Counted from the first letter of the stretch, positions 47,464 to 57,372 are shown. The stretch is DNA of 64,000 bases from Paucibacter sp. KBW04 (GCF_003852425.1 NZ_QAJN01000008.1:248001-312000); one strand, 5' to 3'. Program-made: numbers and translations. The notes: generated by a model not told the origin, from the sequence alone.

Positions 47464-49152
47464 TCACTGCAAACGAATCGCCATATCGAAATGCCAGCTG
47501 CGGCGGATCTCGATCACGTCGTAATCGCGAGCCAGGGCGGGCGTGAAGGCCGGGTAATTGGCCTGGCTTTGAATGATGCGCTGCACCGCCTCATCAATCG
47601 CCGGCACACCGCTGGAGCGGACGAAGGTGATGGATTCAACCGAGCCGTCGGCGCGTATCGCCACCGTCACCAGTGGGTCGACATGGGGCTGTTTGGCCGC
47701 CTCGCGGACCATCTCGAAAGTCCGGTTGAGTTGAATCTTGCGCGCCCATGCCTCGGCGTAGAGCACCATCTCGGCATTCGAGTCGATGCGGCCGAATAGG
47801 CGGCCCCGGCGCAAGGGGCTGGCCGAGGGGCCGGCCAGCGGACCTTGGCGTTTGGCGGCTGCGGCGGCCTCGGCGGCGGCGCGTTTGTCGGCCTCTTCGT
47901 TCAGTTGGCGGCCTATGGCCCTGAGCTTTTCTTCGCGCAAATCGGCTTCTGCTTTGATGGCCTCCAGGCGCGCGGCCTCGGCCCTGGCGGCCTGACTGCG
48001 GGCGGCTTCTTGCTGGGCCGCTGCTGCTGCGGCGGCGGCAGCGGTTTGGCGTGCCGCCGCTTCCTGTCGTGCGGCCTCCTGCCGGGCGGCCTCTTGTTTG
48101 GCGGCATTGGCTGCTGCCGCAGCTGCCGCCGCGGCTTGTCGTGCGGTTTCTAGCCTGGCCGTCTCTAGCCGCTCGGCCTCGGCTCGCGCTGCGGCCTGTT
48201 GGCGGGCCACTTCCTGCCGGGCCGCTTCTTGGCGTGCGGCTTCAAGTCGCGTGGCTTCTGCCCGCGCAGCTTCCAGCCGGCTGGCTTCGACGCGCGCCGC
48301 TTCTTGCTGGCGAGCCGCCTCCAGCCGCTCGGCTTCCTGCCTAAGCGCTTCGGCCTTGGCGGCCAGTTGGCGGGCGGCTTCTTGCTTGGCGAGCTCCTGT
48401 TTGAGTGCCTCTTGTTTGATCGCCTCTTGCTTGGCCGCTTCCTGCCTCAGTAATTCCTGCTTGGCTGCAGCGGCCTGGCGCTCTGCTTCGAGCTTCAGCA
48501 GCAGTTGCTGTTGCTGTTGCTGTTGCTGCAATTGCAGCCTTGCTTGAGCCGCGGCTTCTTCGCTGAGATCGGGTGGGGCGGAGGCTGCGGCATGGGGGCT
48601 GGATGCGCTGGGTACCGGGCTCAAGGGCGCGGGCGGCACGACCCAGCTGGCTTGCTCGGTCTTGGCCATGGCAATGACCGGGGGCGGGACGGGCGCCGGT
48701 GGCGGGGCAGGCGCAGCGGCTGCTTCGCTGAGTTTTTCCCTTGGCAAGCCTTTGAGCGCAGGCGCTGGGGTCGGAACCGGCGCGGCTTGCTCGGGCTGGG
48801 CCTGGGCTTGCACCGTGGTGAGCGGTGCGAGGCGAGCGCTCATCTCGCCTGGGGCGGGCGCTGGCTCGGGTGCGGGGGGCGGCGGATCTGTCTGCGCTGC
48901 GGCTTCGGCGGGCAAGGGCAGGGCCGCGGTCGCGCCGGTTCTGGGCGGAACGAGGATCACCCGCAGATCTGGCACCTCGGCTCGCCGCTCTTGCCAGGGC
49001 AGGCTCAAACCCGGCAGCCCCATGTCCTGGCCGCCGAAGGAGAGGCTGAGGATCAGCCCGTGCACCGCCAGCGAGACCAGCAGAGCCAGGCCCGGGCGGC
49101 GGCGATCCGCGCGTGTGCTGCTCGCACTTGAGTCGAGGGCAAGCGTGCTCAT
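47464..49152 (-). CDS. TonB-like protein with long Ala/Glu/Gln-rich stalk
   Basis: A 562-residue protein. Near the N terminus is one membrane anchor (RPGLALLVSLAVHGLILSLS), then a Pro/Ala-rich linker. A coiled-coil-prone stalk at about residues 200-470 is made almost only of Ala, Glu, Gln, Arg and Lys (repeats such as KQEAIKQEALKQELAKQEA). The C-terminal domain has the TonB/TolA fold (PLVTVAIRADGSVESITFVR). It may transfer energy or contact the outer membrane as TonB or TolA do, but no exbB/exbD or tolQR genes are near. A hexanucleotide TTGCTG occurs four times at 48505-48528, encoding glutamines. Confidence 0.82.
   Translation of the reverse strand: MSTLALDSSASSTRADRRRPGLALLVSLAVHGLILSLSFGGQDMGLPGLSLPWQERRAEVPDLRVILVPPRTGATAALPLPAEAAAQTDPPPPAPEPAPAPGEMSARLAPLTTVQAQAQPEQAAPVPTPAPALKGLPREKLSEAAAAPAPPPAPVPPPVIAMAKTEQASWVVPPAPLSPVPSASSPHAAASAPPDLSEEAAAQARLQLQQQQQQQQLLLKLEAERQAAAAKQELLRQEAAKQEAIKQEALKQELAKQEAARQLAAKAEALRQEAERLEAARQQEAARVEASRLEAARAEATRLEAARQEAARQEVARQQAAARAEAERLETARLETARQAAAAAAAAANAAKQEAARQEAARQEAAARQTAAAAAAAAAQQEAARSQAARAEAARLEAIKAEADLREEKLRAIGRQLNEEADKRAAAEAAAAAKRQGPLAGPSASPLRRGRLFGRIDSNAEMVLYAEAWARKIQLNRTFEMVREAAKQPHVDPLVTVAIRADGSVESITFVRSSGVPAIDEAVQRIIQSQANYPAFTPALARDYDVIEIRRSWHFDMAIRLQ
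48505..48528 (+). repeat. Tandem TTGCTG x4 in the TonB-like gene
   Basis: Four exact copies of TTGCTG in tandem. On the minus strand they encode Gln-Gln pairs (CAGCAA). Because the unit is 6 nt, copy-number change would alter length without shifting frame. Confidence 0.75.
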
Positions 49153-49469
49153 CGAACGTGCAAGTCCAAGCTTGTACGGGCTCGAGGTCTGACCATGGCA
49201 AAGAGTCCTGGCAGTGAGCGGCGGGTGAATTGCATGCGCCCCATTGTCAGGTCCAAACGGCGGATTTCTGGTGACGATTCGGCCGTCTTGGCCGCTCGAA
49301 CAGGGGATGCATTGGCCTCGGCACATCGCTTCTTGTGCTGCTGCGGCGCAGCTGGCATGGCTTGGTCATAATCCGCCCGACGATCTGTGCCTCGCCGCTT
49401 GGCCGCGCAGCTCGGCATGTGTATCCAGGCTCGGCGATTGCCAGGTGATCGCCATCGCAGGAGTTCGAC
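49153..49469. other. Intergenic region between TonB-like and TIR genes
   Basis: 317 bp between divergent genes. It must hold both promoters, but I see no consensus -35/-10 pair that convinces. Just before the TIR gene's Shine-Dalgarno is a small hairpin, GGCGAT (49433-49438) with ATCGCC (49448-49453). Confidence 0.45.
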
Positions 49470-50864
49470 TTGGCCCGTGTGTTTCTCAGCTATAGCCGTG
49501 TGGACCGCAGCCGTGTGGCGCCCTTGGCGAAGTTTCTACAGGAGCAGGGCCATGTCTTGTGGTGGGACTCCGTTATCGAGCCTGGCGATGAGTTCGTGGG
49601 CAGGATTCACGAGGCGCTGGAGGCTGCGGAGTTTGTGCTGGTGGTCTGGACCCGTGCCTCCCTGGCCAGCCGCTGGGTACGCGATGAGGCCGAGGAAGGG
49701 CTCAGGCGCGGCATTCTGATTCCCTTGCTCTTGGACGAGATCGAGCCGCCGCTGGGCTTTCGTTCGGTGCAGGCGGCCCAACTGAGTCAATGGCGCCCGG
49801 GTGAGGCGCATGCGGAGATGGCGCAGGTGCTCGGGCGTTTGAGCGGTCGGCAGCTGGGCGCTCGGCCAGCGAACCTCCAGCCCAAGCGGCGGGCTTGGGC
49901 ACTGCCGTTTGCAGCGGTGTCCTTTCGAGGCCAGCGCTGGGCGTGGATAGCCGCTGGGGTGGCCGGTTTGGGTTTGTTGGGCCTTGCTTTCTGGCCCGCA
50001 GAGGGCCCCGTCGCGGGGGCGAGCGGCGACAAGGACGGGGCGGGTCAGCTCGCAGACGCAAGCCCACCCGCCAAGGCCGGGTCGGCCGTGGCCGAAACTG
50101 CGGCTTCCGCACCCGTTTTGCCCGCGCCGCCGTTGGAGGACATCAAGGTCGAGTTCACAGCTGAGCGCTTTCCCTACGCGGCTGCCGCCGGGAATATGGA
50201 GGCCGTGCAAGACCTGCTCAAACGAGGCGCCTCGGTGCAGCAAAGCAATGTGGATGGGCACACGGCCCTGCATCTGGCCGCGCGGGCTGGCAATCTGGAG
50301 ATGGTGCAGTTGCTCGTCGCCAAAAAGGCCACGATTGACGCCCGAAGCAAGGCCGATGAAACCCCGCTGTATCTGGCTGCCGAAGAGGGGCGGACGGCGG
50401 TGCTCAAGTTCTTGCTCGGCAAGAATGCCAACCCGAACGCAGCCGCCTCGCAAGGCGGCGCGCTCTTCACCAGCTACTACGAATCCCCCTTGGCTGCGGC
50501 GGTGCGCGGCGGCCATAGCGAGATCGTGCAGCTCTTGGTCGCCAGCGGCGCGGCGGTGAATGCGGAGTCAAGCAGCAATGCGGGCCTGGGTACGCGGGCC
50601 TATACCGATCCTTTGACGGCAGCTTTCCGGCGCGGGGACTTGGCCGTGGCCGAGTACCTGCTCAAGCATGGCGCGAAGGCGGAGGACAGTCACCTCATGA
50701 GCGCCGTGAATGCGGGCGCCTCCCTCGCCTTGGTTCGTGCTTTGCTGCAGGCCGGCGCAAGTGCGGATGCGCGCGACTATCAGGGCCAGTCTGCCTTGAA
50801 GCTCGCCCAGGATGGCAAGCGGGCCGATCTGGTCGCCTTGCTTCGGTCCAGCGGCGCCAAGTAA
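49470..50864 (+). CDS. TIR-transmembrane-ankyrin repeat protein
   Basis: A 464-residue protein with three parts. Residues 1-130 are a TIR domain: ARVFLSYSRVDRSRV, WWDSVIEPGDEFVGRI, and the conserved SRWVRDE with Glu73 where NAD-cleaving TIR domains have their catalytic Glu. Residues 157-175 are one membrane helix (WAWIAAGVAGLGLLGLAFW) after a basic stretch, predicting the TIR in the cytoplasm. From about residue 230 ankyrin repeats follow (DGHTALHLAARAGNLEMVQL, DETPLYLAAEEG, and others, about six). Start TTG with AGGAG six bases ahead. A MarR gene and a hydrolase follow. It may sense a periplasmic signal or cell-wall damage. Confidence 0.85.
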   Translation: MARVFLSYSRVDRSRVAPLAKFLQEQGHVLWWDSVIEPGDEFVGRIHEALEAAEFVLVVWTRASLASRWVRDEAEEGLRRGILIPLLLDEIEPPLGFRSVQAAQLSQWRPGEAHAEMAQVLGRLSGRQLGARPANLQPKRRAWALPFAAVSFRGQRWAWIAAGVAGLGLLGLAFWPAEGPVAGASGDKDGAGQLADASPPAKAGSAVAETAASAPVLPAPPLEDIKVEFTAERFPYAAAAGNMEAVQDLLKRGASVQQSNVDGHTALHLAARAGNLEMVQLLVAKKATIDARSKADETPLYLAAEEGRTAVLKFLLGKNANPNAAASQGGALFTSYYESPLAAAVRGGHSEIVQLLVASGAAVNAESSSNAGLGTRAYTDPLTAAFRRGDLAVAEYLLKHGAKAEDSHLMSAVNAGASLALVRALLQAGASADARDYQGQSALKLAQDGKRADLVALLRSSGAK

Positions 50865-50966
50865 GACACCAGGAAAGTCCCTTCGCAGCCACGCCCGAGC
50901 GCTGGGTTCTGCGCGCATCTGCAAGCCTGCATATACTTCGCATGCGAAATAAATCTGGAGAGCGCC

Positions 50967-51407
50967 TTGGCCCGACCCCGTCTTGTCTTTTTGCTGGGCA
51001 GCGCCCAGCGTCGGCTGCAGCAGTGGATGGCCGCCGAGCAGGCCCGTGCGGCGCGGCAAGGGCAAAGCCCGCCGTCGCCTGTGCAGGGCGGCCTGCTCTT
51101 CATCCTGGCCCGGCAGGACGGCGTGACCATGGGCGAGATCGCCCAGCAGCTGGATCTGGCGCCCTCGGCCGTGTCCGGCTTGGTGCAGCGCATGGAGGCG
51201 CTGGGCTGGCTGAGCCGGCGGGCCTGCGAGCTGGATGCCCGCACCCAGCGGGTCTGGCTGACCGAGGCCGGGCGCGCGCAGATGCCTGCGCTGCGCAAGG
51301 CCTTGGGCCATGTCAACGAGCGGCTGACGCAGTCCTTCAGCGAGGCCGAGCTGCAAACCGTGGCGCGCTGGCTGGAACATGTTCAAAACCTGGGAGTGGA
51401 TGAATGA
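50967..51407 (+). CDS. MarR-family regulator
   Basis: A 146-residue winged-helix regulator: GGLLFILARQDGVTMGEIAQQ, the recognition helix LAPSAVSGLVQRMEALGWLS, and a wing with RTQRVWLTEAGR. Start is TTG with GGAG six bases ahead. Its stop overlaps the ATG of the hydrolase gene (ATGA), so the two are coupled, and it likely controls the pair. Confidence 0.87.
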   Translation: MARPRLVFLLGSAQRRLQQWMAAEQARAARQGQSPPSPVQGGLLFILARQDGVTMGEIAQQLDLAPSAVSGLVQRMEALGWLSRRACELDARTQRVWLTEAGRAQMPALRKALGHVNERLTQSFSEAELQTVARWLEHVQNLGVDE

Positions 51408-52303
51408 GCACGATGAGCCAAGCAGCGAAGGCGCAGCCCAAGCCCGAGCCTGTGGATTTGCTCTGTGCCGACGGCCAGCGCCTGCAAGCCCATTTCTTCG
51501 CCGGTCGTGGCAAGCCACAGTCGCTGCCGGTGTTGATCTCGCCTGCGACCGGGGTGAAGCAGCATTTCTACTGGCGCTTTGCCGACTGGCTGGCCGGCCA
51601 CGGCTACGAGGTGATGGTGTTTGACTACCGCGGCATCGGCCTGTCACTGGAAGGCAAGCTCGCGGCCAGCTCTGCGCAGCTGGTGGACTGGGGCCGCCAG
51701 GATCAGGTCGCCGCCCTGCAATACCTGCTCCAGCGCAGCGGCGCCGAGCAGGCGGTGCTGGTGGGGCATAGCGCGGGCGGGCAGATGATTGGCCTGCTGC
51801 CCAACCACGAGTGCATCGCCCGCCTGGTGGGCGTGGCCGCTTCCACCGGCTGGTTCGGCGGCATGCGGCCCGCGTTTGCCTTGAAGGCCCGGCTGGGGCT
51901 GCGCCTGCTGGCACCCTTGGGCGCGCAAGTCTTGGGCTATGCACCGACCTCGTGGTTAGGTCTGGGCGAGAACCTGCCGGCCGGCGTCGCCCGCCAATGG
52001 GGCCAGTGGTGCGCGGCGGGTGGCTACGCCACCAATGCCGTGCGCCTGCAGGCGGCACCGGACTTCCATGCCCAGGTGCGCACGCCCATCACGGTGCTCT
52101 ATGCCTCGGATGACGATATCGCGAACACGGTGACCGTCCAAGACCTGCTGCGCACCCTGCCTGCGGCCGCCAGCGCGGCCCACAAAATCCACCCGCAAGA
52201 CCACGGCCTGCAGAGCATCGGCCACCTGGATTGGTTCCGCCAGTCTCATCAAGCGCTCTGGCCCTTGATGCTGAATGCGCTGCGGGGCGAGGCGCTGGCC
52301 TGA
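51404..52303 (+). CDS. Alpha/beta-hydrolase
   Basis: A 299-residue alpha/beta-fold hydrolase. The nucleophile elbow is VLVGHSAGGQMIG (Ser in GHSAG), the oxyanion region is LISPATGVKQHFYWRFAD and a second-strand YRGIG loop follows. An Asp (YASDDDIAN) and a late His (HPQDHGLQSIGHLDWF) complete the triad. The group contains esterases and lipases; the substrate is unknown. It is translationally coupled to the MarR gene before it. Confidence 0.88.
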   Translation: MSTMSQAAKAQPKPEPVDLLCADGQRLQAHFFAGRGKPQSLPVLISPATGVKQHFYWRFADWLAGHGYEVMVFDYRGIGLSLEGKLAASSAQLVDWGRQDQVAALQYLLQRSGAEQAVLVGHSAGGQMIGLLPNHECIARLVGVAASTGWFGGMRPAFALKARLGLRLLAPLGAQVLGYAPTSWLGLGENLPAGVARQWGQWCAAGGYATNAVRLQAAPDFHAQVRTPITVLYASDDDIANTVTVQDLLRTLPAAASAAHKIHPQDHGLQSIGHLDWFRQSHQALWPLMLNALRGEALA

Positions 52304-52335
52304 GTGGCCGTGCCCTCGATCAATCAGCTACTCAC

Positions 52336-53745
52336 TCACTCGGGAATGCCAGGGCCGCGATCCTTCAGCTCCGCGAATTTGGCCGCCATGGTCGGGTTGC
52401 CTCGGGTCAGCTTCTTGATCGTCACGTCCTGCGCCTTGTCATTCGCCAGGCGCAGATTCCGGTCGGTGCCCAGGAGCGCGTCCTTGGTCTTTTGCAGGTG
52501 GTCGATGGACTTGTCGATCTCTGCAATCGCCTTCTGAAAATGCCCCGAGGCCAGGTCGTAGTTGCGCGCGAAGGCGGCCTTGAAGGTGTCTAGCTCGGTC
52601 TCGAACTTGGTGATGTCGATGTTCTGCGCCTTGACCAGGGCCAGCTCTGATTTGTATTTGAGCGAGTTCATCGCCGCATTGCGCAGCAAGGTGATGATGG
52701 GCAAGAAGAACTGCGGCCGCACGACGTACATCTTCGGGTAGCGGTGGAACACATCGACGATGCCGGTGTTGTAGAGCTCGCTCTCCGGCTCCAGCAATGA
52801 CACCAGCACCGCGTACTCGCAGCCTTTTTCATTGCGGTCCTTGTCCAGCTCCTTGAGGAAGTCCTCGTTGCGGTTCTTGCTCGCCGTGCGGTCGCTCTCG
52901 TTCTTCATCTCGAACATGATGGAGACGATTTCGGTGCCGGCCTCATCCAGGTCGCGGAAGATGTAGTCGCCCTTGCTGCCTGTGCGTGCGTCGTTGTCTT
53001 TCTCGAAATAGGCTTTCGGAAAGGCCGTCGCGCGGATGCGGTTGAACTCGGTCTCGCAATGCTGCTCCAGCGTCTCGCCCACCATCTTGGTGGACAGGCG
53101 GGCCTTCATATCGCGCAGGCGCTCGATGGCATCGTCGCGGTCCTTGATCTGCGTCTCATACCTGTCCTTGAGGGACTTCTCCGCCAGTTGCTTCTCCAGC
53201 GCGGCACGCTCCAGCCCGTTCTTCAACTCGTCGCGCTCCTTCAGGACCGGGCTGACCGCTTCCGAAATCGCCAGCTGCTGGGTCAGCGCCACCGCATCGA
53301 GCTTGGCCTTCAAGGCCTGGATCTCGGCATCTTTGGCGGCGGCTGCTTTTTGCAGCTCGTTCATCAGCAGGGCCTCGGCCAATTTGGACGCGGCCTGTTG
53401 GTCTTGCTTGGCCTGCGCGAGCTCGTTCGCGAGGCTGTCGCGTTCCTTTTCGATGGCGCTGGTTGCCTGGGCCACGGCCAGCTTTTGCGCGACCTCCTTG
53501 GCATTGAGCGTGGCCTGCAGGCCTTGAATCTCGGCCTCTTTCGCGGCGGCGGCCATCTTCAATTCGCTGGCGAGCTTGGTCGTAGCCAGCTCGACGGCAT
53601 TGCGCTTGTCCTGCTCCGCCAGCTCCAGCCGTTCATGCAATTGCTGCTCAAACTCACCGTCTCGTACCTGCTTCAAGATGTCGGCATAGCCGGTCTCGTC
53701 GATCTTGAAGGCCTTCCCGCAGTGCGGGCACTTGATGTCTTGCAT
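52336..53745 (-). CDS. DUF2130 protein with coiled coil and nuclease-like core
   Basis: A 469-residue protein. The N terminus has a zinc-ribbon CPHCGKAF, then a long coiled coil (about residues 30-200) with repeated Ala/Lys/Glu-rich helices. The conserved DUF2130 domain follows: [29 protein letters not shown], and [11 protein letters not shown]. The GD...ExK arrangement resembles PD-(D/E)xK nucleases; that is an inference, not a family fact I can verify. Downstream on the same strand lies a zinc-ribbon protein, 213 bp away. Confidence 0.85.
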   Translation of the reverse strand: MQDIKCPHCGKAFKIDETGYADILKQVRDGEFEQQLHERLELAEQDKRNAVELATTKLASELKMAAAAKEAEIQGLQATLNAKEVAQKLAVAQATSAIEKERDSLANELAQAKQDQQAASKLAEALLMNELQKAAAAKDAEIQALKAKLDAVALTQQLAISEAVSPVLKERDELKNGLERAALEKQLAEKSLKDRYETQIKDRDDAIERLRDMKARLSTKMVGETLEQHCETEFNRIRATAFPKAYFEKDNDARTGSKGDYIFRDLDEAGTEIVSIMFEMKNESDRTASKNRNEDFLKELDKDRNEKGCEYAVLVSLLEPESELYNTGIVDVFHRYPKMYVVRPQFFLPIITLLRNAAMNSLKYKSELALVKAQNIDITKFETELDTFKAAFARNYDLASGHFQKAIAEIDKSIDHLQKTKDALLGTDRNLRLANDKAQDVTIKKLTRGNPTMAAKFAELKDRGPGIPE

Positions 53746-53958
53746 GGTTTGGCTACTCCCGCCCTTGTTCGATTCCGCTCATGCTACGGCCTGAGGCGTC
53801 CTTGCCTGTACCCGCCCGCATCATGGAGGCAACAAGATTCGAGCTGTGGCAGCGTCAATTTCACGGCTCAGGCCCTCGATCAACGGTGACGCAGACCGGG
53901 CATGCTGCCAGTACAGCGGCACGTCCAAAGGGCTATCGGGTAGCTGGCTGCGGACGGC

Positions 53959-54687
53959 TCAATCGTCTAGCAAGCCGGCGACGAGGCCCAGGCCTACGCG
54001 GAACAGGTCCACCGTCAGGAAGCCAACGGCCGGGGCGGGCGGGCGGCCGTCTTCGCGTTGCGCGCGGGAGCGCTCCTTGGCCAGCGCGACGAGCGCGTCG
54101 GCCACGTCGGTTGGCTGGCCCCAGCTCTGCCGCGTCGGCACCTGGGCGTAGTTCTGCAAGGCTTTCTCGACGGCCTGCGGGTCGAGCAGCGACAGCGCCG
54201 AGCGGCAGTGCGCGCACGCGTCTTCCTTGCGCAAGTCCACCGGTGCGCCGCAGTTGCTGCAGTTGATGACGCCAACCTTGGCGGCGATGTCTGCGATCTC
54301 GGGCTTGGTGAGCTGCCGCACGAAACCTTTCTCGATCATGAAGGAAGAGAAGCTGCTGAAGCGCCCATGCCGGCTCTCGCAGCGGTGCGTGATGTAGCGG
54401 CCGGTGCGCACAATGTCGAAGCCCTGCAAGAGCCTGGTCTGGCAATGCGGGCAGCCCAGGCGCTGTGCCAGCGGCTGGTGCTGAGCGTCGCGGTGTCGGT
54501 GGATTTCCTTGAACATCGTCGCGATGGCTTCGGGCGCCAGCTTGAGGTTCTCCATGTGGTCGAACCAAAGGCCCTGGCAGGCGAAGCAGAAGTCGATCTC
54601 CACCTCGCCTCTGTATTGGCCGGGAAGGACATGCACCTGCATCGCGTCACCGCAGGATGGGCAGGGTCTGGCGAAGGGAGCTGGCAT
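53959..54687 (-). CDS. Zinc-ribbon (TFIIB-type) protein
   Basis: A 242-residue protein rich in Cys pairs: CPSCGDAMQVHVLPG, FCFACQGLWFDHMEN (zf-TFIIB pattern), CPHCQTRLLQGFD, and CSNCGAPVDLRKEDACAHCRS near the end. A short hydrophobic stretch ends the protein (FRVGLGLVAGLLDD). The function is unknown. Start is the ATG MPAPFARPC; the frame is open further upstream but without family-like sequence. Confidence 0.75.
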   Translation of the reverse strand: MPAPFARPCPSCGDAMQVHVLPGQYRGEVEIDFCFACQGLWFDHMENLKLAPEAIATMFKEIHRHRDAQHQPLAQRLGCPHCQTRLLQGFDIVRTGRYITHRCESRHGRFSSFSSFMIEKGFVRQLTKPEIADIAAKVGVINCSNCGAPVDLRKEDACAHCRSALSLLDPQAVEKALQNYAQVPTRQSWGQPTDVADALVALAKERSRAQREDGRPPAPAVGFLTVDLFRVGLGLVAGLLDD

Positions 54688-55358
54688 CGTTGGAATAGAG
54701 GTGGCGTGCTGGCGCCGATTTTGGCGCCGTTTTGCAACCGAGGGATGTCGCCGCCGGTGATGTCCGGCGCGTGGTGTAAGTTCGCAGCACAGAGAGGCTG
54801 AGGTGCGCGGGAGTAGCGCCTCGCGGAGGTCAATCACGAGGGCCCGCTGACGGTCAGCCTCCGCACCAATTGCTTCCGCCAATTCTTCGGTGGATTCCTG
54901 GGGTGTGTGGCGCTTTACTTCTTCTTTCCCAGTTATCCCTCTTCTTTCGGCTCGGTTCCACCGCGAGCGAATCGAAAAGTTCAGAGAAGCACGAACAAAG
55001 TTCAGAGTTGATTGGTTTTCGACACCCGAACCAATGCCTCCCCGCCCCAAGCCGCCAACAAATGCCGCCCCGGGCATAACTTCATTCGGCAAATGCATAA
55101 ACCCGGGTTCCCCGCGAGTTACGGCATGGTTACATTGGGGTGACAATCGAAGCTGCGGTGCCTTACCTGGCGCCTAAGAGACTGTTGAAGACCGAAGTCA
55201 TCCCGCGTCGGCTTTGCCTTTTCTGTGCTTTGAGTCGCCTTTTCCTGGGCGAAGCCATGAGCTGCATTGGGTCAGGCCCGACCTGCAGCACTGACCTTTG
55301 AGGTGAGTGCCTGCTGACGAGCTTGACCCAATACGACTTAACTTTGATTGGGAAAGCT
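54688..55358. other. Intergenic region before pckG with a spaced direct repeat
   Basis: 671 bp without a convincing gene. It contains an 11-mer direct repeat, AAAGTTCAGAG, at 54976-54986 and 54997-55007, whose copies are spaced 21 bp, two helical turns, as in tandem regulator sites. ACTGACCTTTGAG at 55290-55302 recurs exactly at 59764-59776. The pckG promoter is presumably in the last 100 bp. Confidence 0.5.
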
Positions 55359-57239
55359 ATGAACCAGCCCGTGATGGAAGGCCTGCGCTTGAATGTGCCG
55401 GCATACGTGAAACACCAGCGTTTGATCGCCTGGGTGGCCGAAGTCGCCGCCCTGACGCAGGCGCGCGATGTCTACTGGTGCGACGGCAGCGAAGCCGAGT
55501 ACGACCGCCTCTGCGCCCAGTTGGTGGCCGCCGGTACCTTCAAGAAACTCAACCCCGAGCTGCGCCCCAACAGCTATCTGGCTTGCTCCGACCCCAGCGA
55601 CGTCGCTCGCGTCGAAGACCGCACCTTCATCTGCTCCGCCAAGAAGGAAGACGCCGGCCCGACGAATAACTGGATGGCGCCCGCCGAAATGCGCGAGCTG
55701 CTGCAAACCGGTGACAAGGCGCTGTTCAAGGGTGCCATGAAGGGCCGCACGCTCTACGTCGTGCCTTTCAGCATGGGTCCCATCGGTTCGCCCATCGCCC
55801 ATATCGGCGTGGAACTGTCGGACAGCCCTTACGTGGCCGTGAATATGCGCACCATGACCCGCATGGGTCGCGCGGTGTTGGATGTCTTGGGTGAGGACGG
55901 CGTCTTCGTGCCCTGCGTGCACACCGTCGCCGCGCCGCTGGAAGCCGGCCAGGCCGACGTGAAGTGGCCTTGCAACCAGACCAAATACATCGTGCATTTC
56001 CCCGAAACGCGCGAAATCTGGTCTTACGGTTCGGGCTATGGCGGCAATGCCTTGCTGGGCAAGAAGTGCTTCGCCCTGCGCATCGCCTCCACCATGGGTC
56101 GCGACCAAGGCTGGTTGGCCGAGCATATGTTGATCCTGGGCGTGACCTCGCCCGAGGGCAAGAAGTACCACTTCGCCGCCGCCTTCCCCAGCGCCTGCGG
56201 CAAGACCAATTTCTCCATGCTGATCCCGCCGGCCGCTTTTGAGGGCTGGAAGGTCACCACCATCGGTGACGACATCGCCTGGATCAAGCCAGCAGCCGAT
56301 GGTCGCCTCTACGCCATCAACCCCGAAGCGGGTTACTTCGGCGTGGCGCCGGGCACCAACACGCTGACCAACTTCAACTGCATGGCCAGCCTGAACAAAA
56401 ACGTCATCTTCACCAATGTCGCACTGACCGACGATGGCGATGTGTGGTGGGAAGGCATGACCGACACCCCGCCCGCCCACCTGATCGACTGGCAGGGCAA
56501 GGACTGGACGCCCGCCATTGCCAAGGAAACCGGCGCCAAGGCCGCGCATCCGAATGCCCGCTTCACCGTCTCGGCCATCAACAACCCGGCCCTGGATGCC
56601 GAGTGGGACAACCCCGCCGGTGTGCCCATCGACGCCTTCATCTTCGGTGGCCGCCGCTCCACCACCGTGCCCCTGGTGACCGAAGCGCGTGACTGGGTGG
56701 AAGGTGTTTACATGGCCGCGACCATGGGCTCCGAGACCACCGCCGCTGCTGCAGGCCAGCAAGGCGTGGTGCGCCGCGACCCCTTCGCCATGCTGCCCTT
56801 CATGGGCTACAACATGGCGGACTACTTCCAGCACTGGCTGGACATGGGCAAGAAGCTGCAAACCCTGTGCGCCAGCTCGGGCGCCAAGCTGCCCAAGATC
56901 TACTGCGTCAACTGGTTCCGCAAGGGGGCGGATGGCAAGTTCGTCTGGCCCGGTTACGGCGAAAACATGCGCGTGCTGAAGTGGATGCTGGACCGCGTCG
57001 AAGGCACGGGCCAGGGCGAAGAGCACGCTTTTGGCGTGACCCCGCGCTACCAGGACATCAACTGGAAGGGCCTGGACTTCAGCCAAGAGCAATTCAACAT
57101 CACCACCCACATCGACAAGGCGGCCTGGGCCACCGAGATGAAGTTGCACGAGGAGTTGTTCCAGCAACTGGCCTTCCACCTGCCGGCTGAACTGCCCGCT
57201 ACCAAGGCCAGCATCGAAGCGCGCCTGAAGGCCGAGTAA
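55359..57239 (+). CDS. pckG: Phosphoenolpyruvate carboxykinase (GTP)
   Basis: A 626-residue GTP-dependent PEPCK, which turns oxaloacetate to PEP in gluconeogenesis. The kinase P-loop is [15 protein letters not shown], the metal-binding motif [11 protein letters not shown], the GTP-type active-site stretch [14 protein letters not shown], and the C-terminal [20 protein letters not shown] is diagnostic. The length fits (about 600-620). Start ATG follows GGAAAG. A strong bidirectional terminator follows. Confidence 0.96.
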   Translation: MNQPVMEGLRLNVPAYVKHQRLIAWVAEVAALTQARDVYWCDGSEAEYDRLCAQLVAAGTFKKLNPELRPNSYLACSDPSDVARVEDRTFICSAKKEDAGPTNNWMAPAEMRELLQTGDKALFKGAMKGRTLYVVPFSMGPIGSPIAHIGVELSDSPYVAVNMRTMTRMGRAVLDVLGEDGVFVPCVHTVAAPLEAGQADVKWPCNQTKYIVHFPETREIWSYGSGYGGNALLGKKCFALRIASTMGRDQGWLAEHMLILGVTSPEGKKYHFAAAFPSACGKTNFSMLIPPAAFEGWKVTTIGDDIAWIKPAADGRLYAINPEAGYFGVAPGTNTLTNFNCMASLNKNVIFTNVALTDDGDVWWEGMTDTPPAHLIDWQGKDWTPAIAKETGAKAAHPNARFTVSAINNPALDAEWDNPAGVPIDAFIFGGRRSTTVPLVTEARDWVEGVYMAATMGSETTAAAAGQQGVVRRDPFAMLPFMGYNMADYFQHWLDMGKKLQTLCASSGAKLPKIYCVNWFRKGADGKFVWPGYGENMRVLKWMLDRVEGTGQGEEHAFGVTPRYQDINWKGLDFSQEQFNITTHIDKAAWATEMKLHEELFQQLAFHLPAELPATKASIEARLKAE

Positions 57240-57283
57240 ACCGAGCGGATCGTTTGCACTCGGCAAGAGTGCAAGCGCCCAAG

Positions 57284-57325
57284 AAAAAGCCCGCCTATTG
57301 TTCAATCCAATCGGCGGGCTTTTTT
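57284..57325. terminator. Bidirectional terminator after pckG
   Basis: AAAAAGCCCGCC (57284-57295) and GGCGGGCTTTTTT (57313-57325) form a 12-bp stem with A's on the left and T's on the right, so it works in both directions, for pckG and for the convergent 82-residue gene. Confidence 0.9.
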
Positions 57326-57372
57326 CTGGTCTGGGCGCCGGTTAGGCGCCTTTGTCTTGTCTTAGCGGTGGT

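Noticed and set aside
48505-48528. TTGCTG tandem repeat as a phase-variation switch
   Set aside because: The unit is 6 nt, so copy-number changes keep the reading frame; only length variation is expected.
54870-55177. Two overlapping short open frames in the pckG upstream region
   Set aside because: No ribosome binding site, no recognisable composition, and they contain the spaced direct repeat; more likely regulatory DNA.
55338-57305. A 655-codon open frame antisense to pckG
   Set aside because: GC-rich coding DNA keeps antisense frames open; the pckG frame has all family motifs and this one has none.
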